Of a stretch of 64,000 nucleotides of DNA, positions 20,202 to 30,619 are shown piece after piece. Under the pieces are notes generated by a model, which had not been told where the DNA came from, did no database searches, and saw nothing but the letters and a program-made list of their open reading frames with translations. Both the position numbers and the translations under genes were made by a program. The stretch comes from Nitrospirota bacterium (lineage in GTDB: Bacteria; Nitrospirota; Leptospirillia; Leptospirillales; Leptospirillaceae). Where the stretch lies: assembly GCA_021820445.1 (NCBI GenBank), contig JAKADN010000001.1:62001-126000 (forward strand), in the 5' to 3' direction. Each line of letters begins with the position of its first letter. The first letter of the stretch is position 1.

Positions 20202-20888
20202 ATGATACGTTCAAGGAATGGCCGAGAGGTCCTGATCGCCCCATCCATTCTGTCCGCCGATTTCCTCGCCCTGGGAGAGGAGGTCCGGGAAGCGTCCGCG
20301 GCGGGGGCCGACCTCCTGCACCTGGACATGATGGATGGCCATTTCGTCCCCAATCTCACCTTTGGCCCTCCCGTCGTCGAGAGGCTCAGGACAATCACCT
20401 CCGTTCCCCTGGAAGCCCATCTGATGGTGGAGAGTCCCGAGATTTATCTTCCAGATCTTGCGACCGGGGGAATGCACCGTGTGACCGTCCACTGGGAGGC
20501 CTCGTCCCATCTCCATTATGTCCTCTCCCGGATCAGGGATCTCGGAATGCGGGCGGGGATTGCGCTCTCTCCGGCAACACCCGTGTCCATGGTGGCCGAT
20601 ATCCTGGACATGATCGACCTGGTTCTCGTCATGACGGTGAATCCCGGCTTCGGGGGACAGTCCTTTATCGGACATTCCTTCGAAAAAATCGCCGCCATGC
20701 GGGCCCTTCTGGACAGTCGTGGCGCGGCGCACGTGAGGCTGGAGGTCGACGGGGGGATAAAGCCCGCCAATATCGCCCAGGTGGTGGACTGCGGAGCCGA
20801 CACCATCGTCATGGGTTCCGCCATTTTTGGCGACACACCCTGCGAAACGGTCTTCCGGGAAATCCGGAAGCGTCTCGAAACGAGTTAA
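20202..20888 (+). CDS. rpe: Ribulose-phosphate 3-epimerase
   Basis: IAPSILSADFLALGEEV, LLHLDMMDGHFVPNLTFGPPVV, VMTVNPGFGGQSFI, EVDGGIKPANI. Confidence 0.96.
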   Translation: MIRSRNGREVLIAPSILSADFLALGEEVREASAAGADLLHLDMMDGHFVPNLTFGPPVVERLRTITSVPLEAHLMVESPEIYLPDLATGGMHRVTVHWEASSHLHYVLSRIRDLGMRAGIALSPATPVSMVADILDMIDLVLVMTVNPGFGGQSFIGHSFEKIAAMRALLDSRGAAHVRLEVDGGIKPANIAQVVDCGADTIVMGSAIFGDTPCETVFREIRKRLETS

Positions 20889-21025
20889 ATTCCATTAATC
20901 ATTTTTGCTTGAATAATATTTCTCCCGGAATCTTTCAGAGCCGATCTCTTCCGTCGTGAAAGAAGCGCTCCTCGTGTTGCATTTTTCATGCGTGCTGGGG
21001 TAAGTTTTGTTTTGCGAAGAATTTT

Positions 21026-21562
21026 ATGGCATTTCTGGCCGGGTTGAAGGAGGAAGGGGTGGAGATCAGGGAACCGTCCGATCGTTTTTCCTACCTTTTT
21101 GACAGGTTCCTGGCCAAGTTTGTCGACTACCTGCTGGCCCTCTCTCTTGAACATGCCGGTTTTTTGCTGGGGAGCTCCTGGTTGGCCTGGCTTGCGGCGA
21201 CAGCTTACATCCTTGTTGCCGACGGACTTCCTGGCGGTAAAAGTCTCGGGAAAAGATTGAGCGGACTGTGGGTTTCGGGACGTTCGGGAGACCCGTGCAG
21301 TTTTTACGAATCCACCATCCGCAACATTCCGCTGGGGTTGGCCTACATTCTGTCCCAGATTCCTTGGATCGGCTGGGCCCTGGGACTTCTTGTCGCCTCC
21401 GTCGAAGGTCTGATTCTGGCTGGAATGCCGTCCGACCGGCGGTTCGGTGACGATCTGGTGGGAACGATGGTGAGAAAGGGCGCATTCGGGGGGATTGAGA
21501 GACGGCAGGACAAGGCCGCGGAGGTCACCCGCGCTGAGACAACGGAGTCGACGACTCCCTAA
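21026..21562 (+). CDS. RDD family membrane protein
   Basis: RFLAKFVDYLLAL, GGKSLGKRLSGLWV, ESTIRNIPLG. Confidence 0.75.
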   Translation: MAFLAGLKEEGVEIREPSDRFSYLFDRFLAKFVDYLLALSLEHAGFLLGSSWLAWLAATAYILVADGLPGGKSLGKRLSGLWVSGRSGDPCSFYESTIRNIPLGLAYILSQIPWIGWALGLLVASVEGLILAGMPSDRRFGDDLVGTMVRKGAFGGIERRQDKAAEVTRAETTESTTP

Positions 21563-21581
21563 AGAATAAAGGAAAAACATC

Positions 21582-22613
21582 TTGGGGCTCATCGCAAATC
21601 TTTTCGGTTTTCTTTCCCAGGATCTGGCAATCGATCTTGGCACGGCCAACACCCTTGTCTATGTGCGTGACCAGGGGATCGTCATCAACGAACCATCGAT
21701 CGTGGCGATGGACCAGAAATCAGGCTCGGTCCTCGCGATCGGCCGGGAAGCCAAAAAAATGCTTGGACGGACTCCAGGGAACATCGTGGCTGTCCGGCCT
21801 GTCCGGAACGGCGTCATCGACAATCCCGACATTGCCCAGCAGATGCTGTCCTATTTTATCAACAAGGTCCACCGTCGTTCGGCGTTTGTCCGGCCTCGGA
21901 TGGTGATCTGCGTTCCCTCCAGGATCTCGATGGTTGCCCAGAGGGCTGTCAAGGATTCGGCCCGAATGGCCGGTGCACGAGAGGTCTATCTGATCGAGGA
22001 GCCTCTTGCCGCGGCGATCGGGGCAGGACTTCCGATCATGGAGCCCTCCGGGAACATGGTGATCGACATCGGGGGAGGAACGACGGATGTCGCGGTGATT
22101 TCCCTTGGAGGAACGGTCTACAGCGAGTCTATCAAGGTGGCCGGCGACAAGATGGATGAGGACATCATCGCCTACATCAAGAAGCAGCACAATCTTCTGA
22201 TCGGGGACTCGATGGCGGAACGGATCAAAATGGAGATTGGGTCCGCCTGCCCCCAGAAGGAAGGCCATGTCATGATTATCAAGGGGAGAGACCTCATTAC
22301 CGGTCTTCCGAAGACCCTCAAGATCACCGAGGAGGAAATTCGGGGAGCCCTGTCCGATACCATCAACAGTATCGTGACGATCGTGCAGAAGACACTGGAA
22401 AACACACCTCCCGAGCTATCCGCGGACATCATCGACCGCGGAATCGTCCTGACGGGGGGGGGATCCATGTTGCGTGGGCTTGATCTCCGGATCCGTGATG
22501 AAATCCGTCTTCCTATCATCACGGTGGACGATCCGCTGACGACGGTCGTGATCGGGACGGGGAAGACCCTCGAAGAACTCGATGTCCTGAGGAAGGTCAC
22601 ACTCGGAGACTAG
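21582..22613 (+). CDS. mreB: Rod shape-determining protein MreB
   Basis: DLAIDLGTANTLVYVRDQGIVINEPSIVA, GNMVIDIGGGTTDVAVISLGG; TTG start. Confidence 0.97.
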   Translation: MGLIANLFGFLSQDLAIDLGTANTLVYVRDQGIVINEPSIVAMDQKSGSVLAIGREAKKMLGRTPGNIVAVRPVRNGVIDNPDIAQQMLSYFINKVHRRSAFVRPRMVICVPSRISMVAQRAVKDSARMAGAREVYLIEEPLAAAIGAGLPIMEPSGNMVIDIGGGTTDVAVISLGGTVYSESIKVAGDKMDEDIIAYIKKQHNLLIGDSMAERIKMEIGSACPQKEGHVMIIKGRDLITGLPKTLKITEEEIRGALSDTINSIVTIVQKTLENTPPELSADIIDRGIVLTGGGSMLRGLDLRIRDEIRLPIITVDDPLTTVVIGTGKTLEELDVLRKVTLGD

Positions 22614-22621
22614 GCGAAACG

Positions 22622-23482
22622 GTGCGACCTTCACTGAAACGACCCTCATCCTTCAAGGCCGTTCCGGTACTTCTGATATCGCTTGCGGTTCTGGTTATCC
22701 TGGGGTTCTATCCGGAGTTTTTCCGGCGTTGGATTCTGGATCCTCCCCTGAACATGCTTCGCCTTGCTTTCTCGGGGGCCACGGGGTTGTCGCGGGGATC
22801 GACGGGACTCTGGACCCATTATCTGGACCTTGCCAGGAGCGAAGAAGAAAACCGGAAACTCCGCCTCGAAGTTGAAAGTCTTCGGAGATCGCTCGACCAT
22901 TACCGAAGTCTTTCCGCAAGGAACGAGGATCTCCTGGCCCTCCTCGATTTGAAGAAAAGGACGCCGCAGAAGGGAATCGCCTGCCACGTGATCGCGGACA
23001 ATCCGACGATCGCTCCCCGAACCCTTCTGCTCGATTGCGGCTCCAGAAGAGGGGTTCAAGTCCGGGATGGCGTCATTGGGACCCATGGGGTGGTGGGATA
23101 TGTGGTGAGGGTCTTTTCCGGCTTCTCGCAGGTTCTTTGGGTCGAAGATCCCCTCTTCGCTCTGGAAGGACGTCTTTTGGATTCCGGTCAGAGCGGACTT
23201 GTGAGAGGGCGGGGCTCGGGCCATTTTCTGAAGCTTGAATACATACCTGCCATGACGTCCCTTGAGAATGGGTCGCATGTTGTGACGACGGGAGAGGATG
23301 GCTTCTTCCCTCCGGAGGAACCGATTGGAACCGTTGTCAGGAGTCTGAATCCCGGCCATCAGATCTTTCGCTCGGTCAGGCTCGAAAGCGCCGAAAGGCT
23401 GGACTCTCTTTGGGCGGTCATGGTTCTTGTTCCTCCGCTCGAGTGGACAGAAAAGCCTCTGCTCGGGAAGAGGCAGCCATGA
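22622..23482 (+). CDS. mreC: Rod shape-determining protein MreC
   Basis: Position after mreB; TM plus coiled coil; VIADNPTIAPRTLLLDCGSRRGVQVRDGVIGTHGVVGYV. Confidence 0.93.
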   Translation: MRPSLKRPSSFKAVPVLLISLAVLVILGFYPEFFRRWILDPPLNMLRLAFSGATGLSRGSTGLWTHYLDLARSEEENRKLRLEVESLRRSLDHYRSLSARNEDLLALLDLKKRTPQKGIACHVIADNPTIAPRTLLLDCGSRRGVQVRDGVIGTHGVVGYVVRVFSGFSQVLWVEDPLFALEGRLLDSGQSGLVRGRGSGHFLKLEYIPAMTSLENGSHVVTTGEDGFFPPEEPIGTVVRSLNPGHQIFRSVRLESAERLDSLWAVMVLVPPLEWTEKPLLGKRQP

Positions 23483-23994
23483 ACCTTCCGCTCAGGACCA
23501 TTCTCCTGGTCGTTTTCATGGTCATGGCGATTTCCGGGCTTCGGTGGTTCCCGACCCTTGCGGCGGGAATCAATCCCGTTCCCCTGTTTCTTTTTTTTCT
23601 TCTCCGGAGAAGGGAGAAGTACGGGTTTCTGGTTCTGGGAGGGGTGGCCGGTCTTCTTGCCGCTCTCGTTTCCTACGGACCCGGGTTGTTCTGGGTTCTT
23701 CTGTATGTTTCTGAAGCCTGGATTATTTCACGGCTTTCGGAGGCATCGACCCGTTCAGGCGTCCGGCAATACGTTCTGGTTTGGATTGTTCTCGCGATCG
23801 ATATGGGGGTTGGACTTCTGCTTCGGAAGCTTCTTGAATTCCCCCTGGAGATACAACTATTAAGAGATTGGCTGGTGATGGAAGGGGCGACGGGCTTCCT
23901 GGGGATGTTTCTGGTGTTTGTGATGCGCTCCCTTGGTTGGACGTCCGATCCTCCTTCCCGAAAACAACATGGCATCGGAATTCCGCTTTCATAA
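23479..23994 (+). CDS. mreD: Rod shape-determining protein MreD (probable)
   Basis: Small multi-TM protein between mreC and PBP2; 4-nt overlap with mreC. Confidence 0.78.
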   Translation: MNLPLRTILLVVFMVMAISGLRWFPTLAAGINPVPLFLFFLLRRREKYGFLVLGGVAGLLAALVSYGPGLFWVLLYVSEAWIISRLSEASTRSGVRQYVLVWIVLAIDMGVGLLLRKLLEFPLEIQLLRDWLVMEGATGFLGMFLVFVMRSLGWTSDPPSRKQHGIGIPLS

Positions 23995-25813
23995 AAATGG
24001 GATCCTCGGGTCTCCGAGGGCGCGTCTCTACGGGTTGATTTTTGTCTTCTGGCTGGGCCTTTCGGTGGTCGTTGTCCGCCTTTATGTCGTGCAGGTGATC
24101 AAACACCACCATTATCTGGCTCTGGCCCGGGACAACGTCGTCAAGGTCGTGCCCATTCCACCCCTGCGGGGAGAGATCACAGACCGGAACGGAGTGGTTC
24201 TGGTGAGAAACGGACCCGACTTCGCGGTCTTCGAAATTCCGGGGGAGGTCGTCCACCCCCGAAGGGAACTGGCCTGGCTAGCCTACGACCTTGGCGTTCC
24301 CGAGAAAGTTCTCCGACATGCCCTTTCCCGTTTGGGCTACGTCCTTCCTTCCCATGTTCCCGTCCCCCTCCAGACAGGACTTTCAATGGCCCAGGTCGGC
24401 CGGGTCAACATGGATCTCTATCGCCTCCCGGGATTTTTCATTCAAGTTATGCCCAAACGCATCTACCCGGCGGACGATATGGCCGCCCATCTCCTGGGAT
24501 ATGTCGGATCCTTCACATCAGCTGATCTCAAGGGATCGTTCTATCGTCACCTTCCCCCTGGAACCGGAATCGGAAAGTCCGGCATCGAGAAGGAGTACGA
24601 TGCTCTCCTGCAGGGGGCGCCCGGCCTCCGTCGCCAGCTTGTCGACTCCCATGGGCGAATGATCCGGAACCTCAAGAACGATCCTCCCAAGGAGGGCCAT
24701 TCCCTCCGCCTCACCATCGACATGCGCCTTCAGATGACTGCAGAGAGATTTCTGGGAAACAGGAGGGGGGCTGTTGTGGCCCTCGATCCCAGAAATGGGG
24801 AGATCCTTGCTCTGGCAAGCCATCCGGCCTACGATTCGGAAGAGCTTTCGCAGGCCATGAGTTCCAGTCGCTGGAACGCTCTCGTCCATGCACCGGATCA
24901 TCCCCTGACGGACAGGGCGACCCAGGGGCTTTACCCTCCGGGCTCGGTCTTCAAGATCGTCACGACACTCGCCGGCCTTAGTGAACACAAGCTCGATCCG
25001 GACCAGCCGTTTCATTGTGCCGGGACTTTTCGCGTCGGCTCCGTGATTTTTCATGACTGGAAGAAGGGAGGCCACGGAATTCTCCACTTGCACCGGGCCA
25101 TAGAACAGTCTTGCGACATTTATTTTTATCATCTCGGAATGACCCTGGGTCCCGAACCGATCGCCAGGATGGCACGGTCTTTCGGATTGGGGAGCCGAAC
25201 GGGCATCGACCTTCCTGCCGAGCAGTCGGGTGTCGTGCCAGATCGGGAATGGAAGAAAAAATATTTACACACACCCTGGTATCCGGGAGAAACTCCCCCC
25301 ATGGCCATCGGTCAGGGCTTTTTGACCGTCACACCCCTGGAGATGGCCCGTCTGATGGGAGCCGTCGCGATGGAGGGAGCAATTTCCAGACCGCATCTTC
25401 TTCTCGGGGATTCCCGACAGGAGGGTCAGTCGAAGATTTCAGGTCTGACTTTCATTCCCGTACCGAAAAAGGACTTTGAAATCGTCAAGGCCGATCTCAG
25501 GGATGTGGTCGCGGCCCCTCACGGAACGGGGCATCCGGTGAATCTCCCCTTTTTTGCGATTGCCGGAAAGACCGGAACAGCCCAGGTCGTGAGCAACCGG
25601 GGGAAAAGCAAGGGGTACAAACCTCCCAAGGCGGATTCCTGGTTTGTGGGGTTCGGTCCCTTTGAAGATCCGAAGATTGTTGTCGCCGTTCTGATCGAAA
25701 ACGGAGGAGACGGCGGAGATGTGGCCGGGCCGGTGGCCCGGGAGGTTTTTCGCATGTTCTACATCACGCGGCTGGCTGCGAAGGGAAGCTCCAGGCCGGC
25801 TGTCGCATCCTGA
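23969..25813 (+). CDS. mrdA: Penicillin-binding protein 2 (transpeptidase)
   Basis: PPLRGEITDRNGVVLV, TQGLYPPGSVFKIVTTLAGL, AIAGKTGTAQVV. Confidence 0.95.
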   Translation: MASEFRFHKNGILGSPRARLYGLIFVFWLGLSVVVVRLYVVQVIKHHHYLALARDNVVKVVPIPPLRGEITDRNGVVLVRNGPDFAVFEIPGEVVHPRRELAWLAYDLGVPEKVLRHALSRLGYVLPSHVPVPLQTGLSMAQVGRVNMDLYRLPGFFIQVMPKRIYPADDMAAHLLGYVGSFTSADLKGSFYRHLPPGTGIGKSGIEKEYDALLQGAPGLRRQLVDSHGRMIRNLKNDPPKEGHSLRLTIDMRLQMTAERFLGNRRGAVVALDPRNGEILALASHPAYDSEELSQAMSSSRWNALVHAPDHPLTDRATQGLYPPGSVFKIVTTLAGLSEHKLDPDQPFHCAGTFRVGSVIFHDWKKGGHGILHLHRAIEQSCDIYFYHLGMTLGPEPIARMARSFGLGSRTGIDLPAEQSGVVPDREWKKKYLHTPWYPGETPPMAIGQGFLTVTPLEMARLMGAVAMEGAISRPHLLLGDSRQEGQSKISGLTFIPVPKKDFEIVKADLRDVVAAPHGTGHPVNLPFFAIAGKTGTAQVVSNRGKSKGYKPPKADSWFVGFGPFEDPKIVVAVLIENGGDGGDVAGPVAREVFRMFYITRLAAKGSSRPAVAS

Positions 25814-25830
25814 GGAAGGAACACGGGAAT

Positions 25831-26922
25831 TTGGTCGCCAAGCTGCTCGCTTATGTTGTCAGGGTGCATCCGGTGTTTCTGGTGGTTCTCTCTGCCATCA
25901 TGCTGATCGATCTTCTGACTCTTTTTTCCGTGTCCCCCTATCTGGCGGTCAAGCAGGGAATGTGGGAGTTGGCCGGTCTTCTGATGGGTTTGGGAATCCT
26001 GCTGGTTCCCTATCCGCTTTTCCTGCAGAATGCCCGGTGGATCTATGGGTTCGTCCTGGCGCTCCTTGCCATTGTTTTCATTGGGGGCCATGCGAGCCAC
26101 GGGGCCAGACGCTGGATCGGCCTGGGCTGGTTTCAGATCCAGCCTTCGGAATTCATGATCCTTGGGCTGATCCTTTTTCTGACATGGCTGTTCGTTCCGG
26201 GAAAAAGGGATATCCCCCTCTCTCCGGCTCTTTTTGCAGGGGGACTTCTGGCTTCTGTTGTCCCGGCCGTTCTCATCGCTCGTCAGCCGGATCTGGGAAC
26301 AGCCTTCGAGTTGATGATCATTTTTTCCGTCTATGTTTTTCTGAAGGGCATTCCTAGCCGGATCGTGACTCTGTCCATACTTGGAGGTCTGGCCTTCTTT
26401 CCGGTCCTCTGGGAAGGGGTCTGGTCCCATCTTCACGAGTTTCAGAAGGACCGGATCCGGGCCTTTATCAATCCGGCATCCGATCCGTCCGGTCTGGGAT
26501 ACCACACCATTCAGTCCATTGTCGCGGTCGGTTCGGGGGGATGGTTCGGGCAGGGAATGTCCGGAGCCACGCAGGTGCGCTATCAGTTTCTTCCCGGAGC
26601 CCACACCGATTTTGTTTTTGCCGTCTATACGGAAGAGTGGGGATTTGTCGGAGCCTTGTTTTTTCTGGCACTGGTCTCATATCTGGTCTGGTTTGGCTTT
26701 CGAACGGCCATGGAATGTCGCGATCCTTCCGGTTTTTACTTGGCCGCGGGCGTGACGGGATTCTTTCTGTTCTGTTTTCTGATTAATGTCTTGATGGTTC
26801 TGGGAATTTTGCCGGTTGTGGGAGTTCCCATGCCGCTCATGAGTTACGGAGGGTCGGCCATGATTGTCTCTTTGGGCGCCATGGCGCTTCTGATGAATGT
26901 CCGTCTCTACGCGAAAAGGTAG
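25831..26922 (+). CDS. rodA: Rod shape-determining protein RodA (SEDS glycosyltransferase)
   Basis: HGARRWIGLGWFQIQPSEFMILGLILFL, RQPDLGTAFELM, GIMPVVGVPMPLMSYGGSAM-like region (ILPVVGVPMPLMSYGGSAMIV). Confidence 0.95.
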   Translation: MVAKLLAYVVRVHPVFLVVLSAIMLIDLLTLFSVSPYLAVKQGMWELAGLLMGLGILLVPYPLFLQNARWIYGFVLALLAIVFIGGHASHGARRWIGLGWFQIQPSEFMILGLILFLTWLFVPGKRDIPLSPALFAGGLLASVVPAVLIARQPDLGTAFELMIIFSVYVFLKGIPSRIVTLSILGGLAFFPVLWEGVWSHLHEFQKDRIRAFINPASDPSGLGYHTIQSIVAVGSGGWFGQGMSGATQVRYQFLPGAHTDFVFAVYTEEWGFVGALFFLALVSYLVWFGFRTAMECRDPSGFYLAAGVTGFFLFCFLINVLMVLGILPVVGVPMPLMSYGGSAMIVSLGAMALLMNVRLYAKR

Positions 26923-27052
26923 GGCCGGTTTGTGTTCTCCGGGCAAGGATTGACTGAGCTCCAGGTGGCGAATCCCCCTTGGCGGGGAGAGGAATCCCGG
27001 TGTCCGATGATTGCAGTTTTGATTGTTCATAGAGGTTTCAGGAGGGTTGAGA

Positions 27053-28612
27053 ATGGGTTCGGAAATTTTGATTCATGTGACAGAGGAAGAAACAAAAGTG
27101 GCCATCATCGAAGGCAAGCGATTGGTCGAATATTTTTTTGACCGGAAGCAGGCCCAGGGTATTGTCGGAAACATATACAAGGGAAAGGTCAGCAAGGTCC
27201 TGCCGGGAATGCAGGCGGCCTTTGTGGATGTTGGGCTTGAAAAAGCGGCGTTTCTCTATGTGGACGATGTCTTTGTCGAGGGAGCCGAGATTCTTCCGGA
27301 TGCCCTTCGGGAGGAATCTCCCACCGGAGGGACCATCGAAGTGGAGGGCGCCGTCCCGGCCACACCGGAGGGGGAGACGGCTCCCGAGCCCGCCAAACGT
27401 TCAGGAAGGCGCCCGATCGAGGAATTGCTGAACGATGGACAGGAGCTCCTGATCCAGACGACAAAGGAACCGATCAGCACGAAGGGACCCCGTGCGACAA
27501 CCTACATTAGCCTTCCCGGAAGGTATCTTGTCTACATGCCCCAGGTCAATCACATCGGGGTCTCCCGCAGGATCACGAACGAAGCGGAACGGCAGAGGCT
27601 CAAGGAGATCGTGGGGGGCCTCCGGACCCACAAGGGAGGCTACATCATCCGAACGGTGGCAGAAGGGATGACCGAGGACGAAGCCCGGATGGATATGGTT
27701 TTTCTGGACATGCTGTGGGAGGACATCAAGGCGAAGAAAGAGGCCGTTCGTGCTCCTGCGCTCGTCCGTGTCGATCTCGATGTGGTGTTCAGGACAATCC
27801 GTGATTACCTGACCAATGAAGTGGACCGCCTCGTCATCGACAGTCCCAAGGAATACCAGAGGGTGATCGAATTTGTCCGGACCTATCTTCCTGCCTACGC
27901 GGACAAGATCGAATTATGGAACAGGAAGACCCTTCTATTTCAGGAGTATTCTGTCGACCAGCAAGTCGCCCGGGCTCTCGAGAAAAAGGTGTGGCTCAAA
28001 TCAGGGGGCTATCTCGTGATCGACAGGGCCGAGGCGCTGACTGTGGTGGATGTGAATACGGGGCGTTTCGTAGGAGACAAGGATCCCGAGGAGACAATCC
28101 TCAAGACCAATCTCGAGGCGGTGGAGGAGATCGCCCACCAATTGCGCCTTCGCAACATCGGCGGAATCATCATCCTCGACTTCATCGACATGGAGAAGGA
28201 AAAAAATCGTGAAAAGGTCTTCCAGGGATTGCAGGAATTGTTGACCCGGGACAAGGCCCGCACGAACGCTCTCAAGATTTCGGATCTCGGTCTCGTGGAG
28301 ATGTCGAGAAAGAGGGTCCGGGAAGATCTGGTCCATCTGCTGGGAGAAACATGTTCTTATTGTGACGGAAAGGGTTACGTCAAATCTGTCAGAACCATCA
28401 TTTACGAAATTTTTGAAGATCTTCGAAAGCTTCCGTCAGGGCGGGGCGCCAAGGACCGGCGGGTGATCCTCTATGTCCATCCCGATGTGGAGGCGGAACT
28501 TGCCTCGGAAAAAATCTTTCTGGATGCCGTTCAGCAGGTGATTCGGAGAAAGGTGATCATCAAGAGCGATCCCCTTTATCATATTGAAGAATTTGTCATC
28601 GTATCCCCTTGA
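27053..28612 (+). CDS. rng: Ribonuclease G/E family protein
   Basis: IYKGKVSKVLPGMQAAFVDVGLEKAAFLYVDDV, NTGRFVGDKDPEETILKTNLEAVEEIAHQLRLRNIGGIIILDFIDM, CSYCDGKGYVKS. Confidence 0.94.
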   Translation: MGSEILIHVTEEETKVAIIEGKRLVEYFFDRKQAQGIVGNIYKGKVSKVLPGMQAAFVDVGLEKAAFLYVDDVFVEGAEILPDALREESPTGGTIEVEGAVPATPEGETAPEPAKRSGRRPIEELLNDGQELLIQTTKEPISTKGPRATTYISLPGRYLVYMPQVNHIGVSRRITNEAERQRLKEIVGGLRTHKGGYIIRTVAEGMTEDEARMDMVFLDMLWEDIKAKKEAVRAPALVRVDLDVVFRTIRDYLTNEVDRLVIDSPKEYQRVIEFVRTYLPAYADKIELWNRKTLLFQEYSVDQQVARALEKKVWLKSGGYLVIDRAEALTVVDVNTGRFVGDKDPEETILKTNLEAVEEIAHQLRLRNIGGIIILDFIDMEKEKNREKVFQGLQELLTRDKARTNALKISDLGLVEMSRKRVREDLVHLLGETCSYCDGKGYVKSVRTIIYEIFEDLRKLPSGRGAKDRRVILYVHPDVEAELASEKIFLDAVQQVIRRKVIIKSDPLYHIEEFVIVSP

Positions 28613-28640
28613 GGTGACGATGCGCGAAGGGAGTGTGTTC

Positions 28641-29123
28641 ATGGGCCCAAGAAATCTGATGGCTGCCGGCAGGATCCTGTCGGGAATCCTGCTCGTGGTG
28701 GCCTTTCTCTCGGGAGGGTGTACCCGGACTTCATCCGACAATGGGCAGGTCCCAGGCAAGGTTGTAGGAACAGTCCTTCTTGACCCGAAGGTTCCTCTCT
28801 GGATGACCCACGGCTCGCTGGCCGTGGTGGCCCTGATGAAGGGCCCCACCTCTCCGGACTGGCTTCCTGTCGCCCGCGTGGTCTTCGTTCATCCGACATT
28901 TCCTGTCCCCTTCGAGATCTCCCAAAAGGACGTCCGTCTTACCGGGATCACCTTTCAGGGGCCTGTCCGCCTTGTGGCTCGCCTCTCTCTTGAGTCGGGC
29001 AGTTCCCTTGTTGCAAACGGGGAATATAGTGGAACGGTCCCTGTGGATGGCGCCGTCGGCGGACCTCCCGTCAGGATCGTGATCGACAGGGAATTGCCCT
29101 CCGTTTCCGGGAGTGGCCGGTAA
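28641..29123 (+). CDS. Hypothetical lipoprotein
   Basis: Lipobox-like ILLVVAFLSGGC; C-terminal beta-rich domain. Confidence 0.6.
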   Translation: MGPRNLMAAGRILSGILLVVAFLSGGCTRTSSDNGQVPGKVVGTVLLDPKVPLWMTHGSLAVVALMKGPTSPDWLPVARVVFVHPTFPVPFEISQKDVRLTGITFQGPVRLVARLSLESGSSLVANGEYSGTVPVDGAVGGPPVRIVIDRELPSVSGSGR

Positions 29124-29126
29124 ACC

Positions 29127-29543
29127 ATGCCGAAGACGCTTTATTTCGAAAAACTCTCTCTCATGGTGAAGATAGGGACGGGATCGGAGGAAAGGGCCCG
29201 GCCCCAGAAGATTTTTATTTCGGGAAAGATTGAGTTGGCCGAGATTCCCTGGGGGAACGACCTGATCCAGAAAACGGTGGACTATGACCGTCTCATCAGG
29301 GAGATTGTTGCGAAAGGGGAAGGGTCGGAGTGTTGTCTCCTCGAGCGTCTGGGGGAAATTCTATCTGATCATGTATTGGGGCACTTCCCCGGGGCCTCGG
29401 AGGTCACGCTGTCCCTCTGGAAGGATCCTCCTCCCCTTCCGCTCGCCCTCGACCGTGTCGGCCTGACGATAAGGGAAAACAGGGCGGGATGGGAAGGTCG
29501 GCGGAGAAACGGCACCGAATCAAGCCAGGAAAGGGCGCCATGA
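29127..29543 (+). CDS. Dihydroneopterin aldolase (FolB)-like protein
   Basis: LYFEKLSLMVKIGTGSEERARPQKIFISGKIEL, TVDYDRLIREIV, LERLGEILSDHVL, VTLSLWKDPPPLP. Confidence 0.65.
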   Translation: MPKTLYFEKLSLMVKIGTGSEERARPQKIFISGKIELAEIPWGNDLIQKTVDYDRLIREIVAKGEGSECCLLERLGEILSDHVLGHFPGASEVTLSLWKDPPPLPLALDRVGLTIRENRAGWEGRRRNGTESSQERAP

Positions 29544-30379
29544 TCTTTCATCCCAATGTTTTTGGACTGCTTCTTTTGCAAACGACGGCCGGAGGCTGCT
29601 TTCTCATGACCTTTCTTTATCGGTATCCTTCGGTCAACCGGTCTTTTTACAGATTGCACGGACTCCTGTTCCTTCTGTTTGCGGGAGGTGCTCTTTTTGC
29701 TCTCGGTCCATCCGGATTGAGGATTCCCGCTTTTCATCCGGGCCGCCTGGACCAGTTGACTGTTTATCTGGTGATGCTGGGGACGGGAGGACTCCTGGCC
29801 TACAATGTCCTTCTCAACTTCATCTCCTGGGACAGAGGCCGTTCCATTTCGAGGCCGCTTCTGAATCTCTCGGCCATTCTGCTTTTGGGAGCCACAGGGA
29901 CAGCCACGCTCTTTCTCAACGCCTCCCTCTCCCTTTCCGCCTCGGGAATCCTCCTTCTCATGTCGATGTTCATCTCCACCTTTCTTCTCGGTGCCGTTCT
30001 CCTGGCCATGAACTGGGGGCATTTCTATCTGACCAACCCGACGCTTCCCATTGAACCTTTGGCCTTTCTGTCGCGCACACTCCTGGGATGCGCCGGACTG
30101 ACGGCCCTCACTTCGGGAATCATGACCGGTCTGAACTGGAAAGAGCATCCCGGATTTGCCGAGGGGCTCCTCCTTGAATCATTTCAGGGACTTTATCTGT
30201 GGGGACGTCTTCTCATCGGTGTTATCGGGGGACTTGTGATCTCTTACCTGGCATACAAGACGGTACGGATGCATTCGACACAGGCCGCAACCGGACTTCT
30301 CTATGTCGCCCTCCTCATGATTCTCTTCGGAGAGGCTTTTTCCCGCTTTCTCTTCCTCAACCTGGGAATTTTGATATGA
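29540..30379 (+). CDS. Hypothetical integral membrane protein
   Basis: 280 aa with about eight hydrophobic segments; 4-nt overlap with upstream gene. Confidence 0.65.
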   Translation: MIFHPNVFGLLLLQTTAGGCFLMTFLYRYPSVNRSFYRLHGLLFLLFAGGALFALGPSGLRIPAFHPGRLDQLTVYLVMLGTGGLLAYNVLLNFISWDRGRSISRPLLNLSAILLLGATGTATLFLNASLSLSASGILLLMSMFISTFLLGAVLLAMNWGHFYLTNPTLPIEPLAFLSRTLLGCAGLTALTSGIMTGLNWKEHPGFAEGLLLESFQGLYLWGRLLIGVIGGLVISYLAYKTVRMHSTQAATGLLYVALLMILFGEAFSRFLFLNLGILI

Positions 30380-30619
30380 TAGCGAGAGTATAATGCCGGA
30401 AGAATTGAAAGCCCCGCACGGTATTTTGGACGGGTCAGTTGATTTGTCAGTAGGATTATCGATAGAATAAGGGTCTTGTAGTAACCTCGGCCTCTTTTCC
30501 GATGGAGAGTGCCTTTTGAGCGAGGTCCTGGTTTCTCGGGCCCGGATAATGGAGAGTGCCTCGGGCGCGGGCCCGCGGTTTGTCTTCTTTCAAGCAAAGA
30601 AATGGTCAAGGAGGCCTGG

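Noticed and set aside
27300-27420. Pro/Ala/Glu-rich insertion in the RNase G/E S1-like domain
   Set aside because: Insertions at this position are common among RNase E/G homologues; not unusual enough to report.
30371-30394. Apparent promoter TTGATA...TATAAT upstream of the ferredoxin
   Set aside because: The -10 is good but spacing is only 12 bp and it overlaps the end of the preceding gene; not supportable as a sigma70 promoter.
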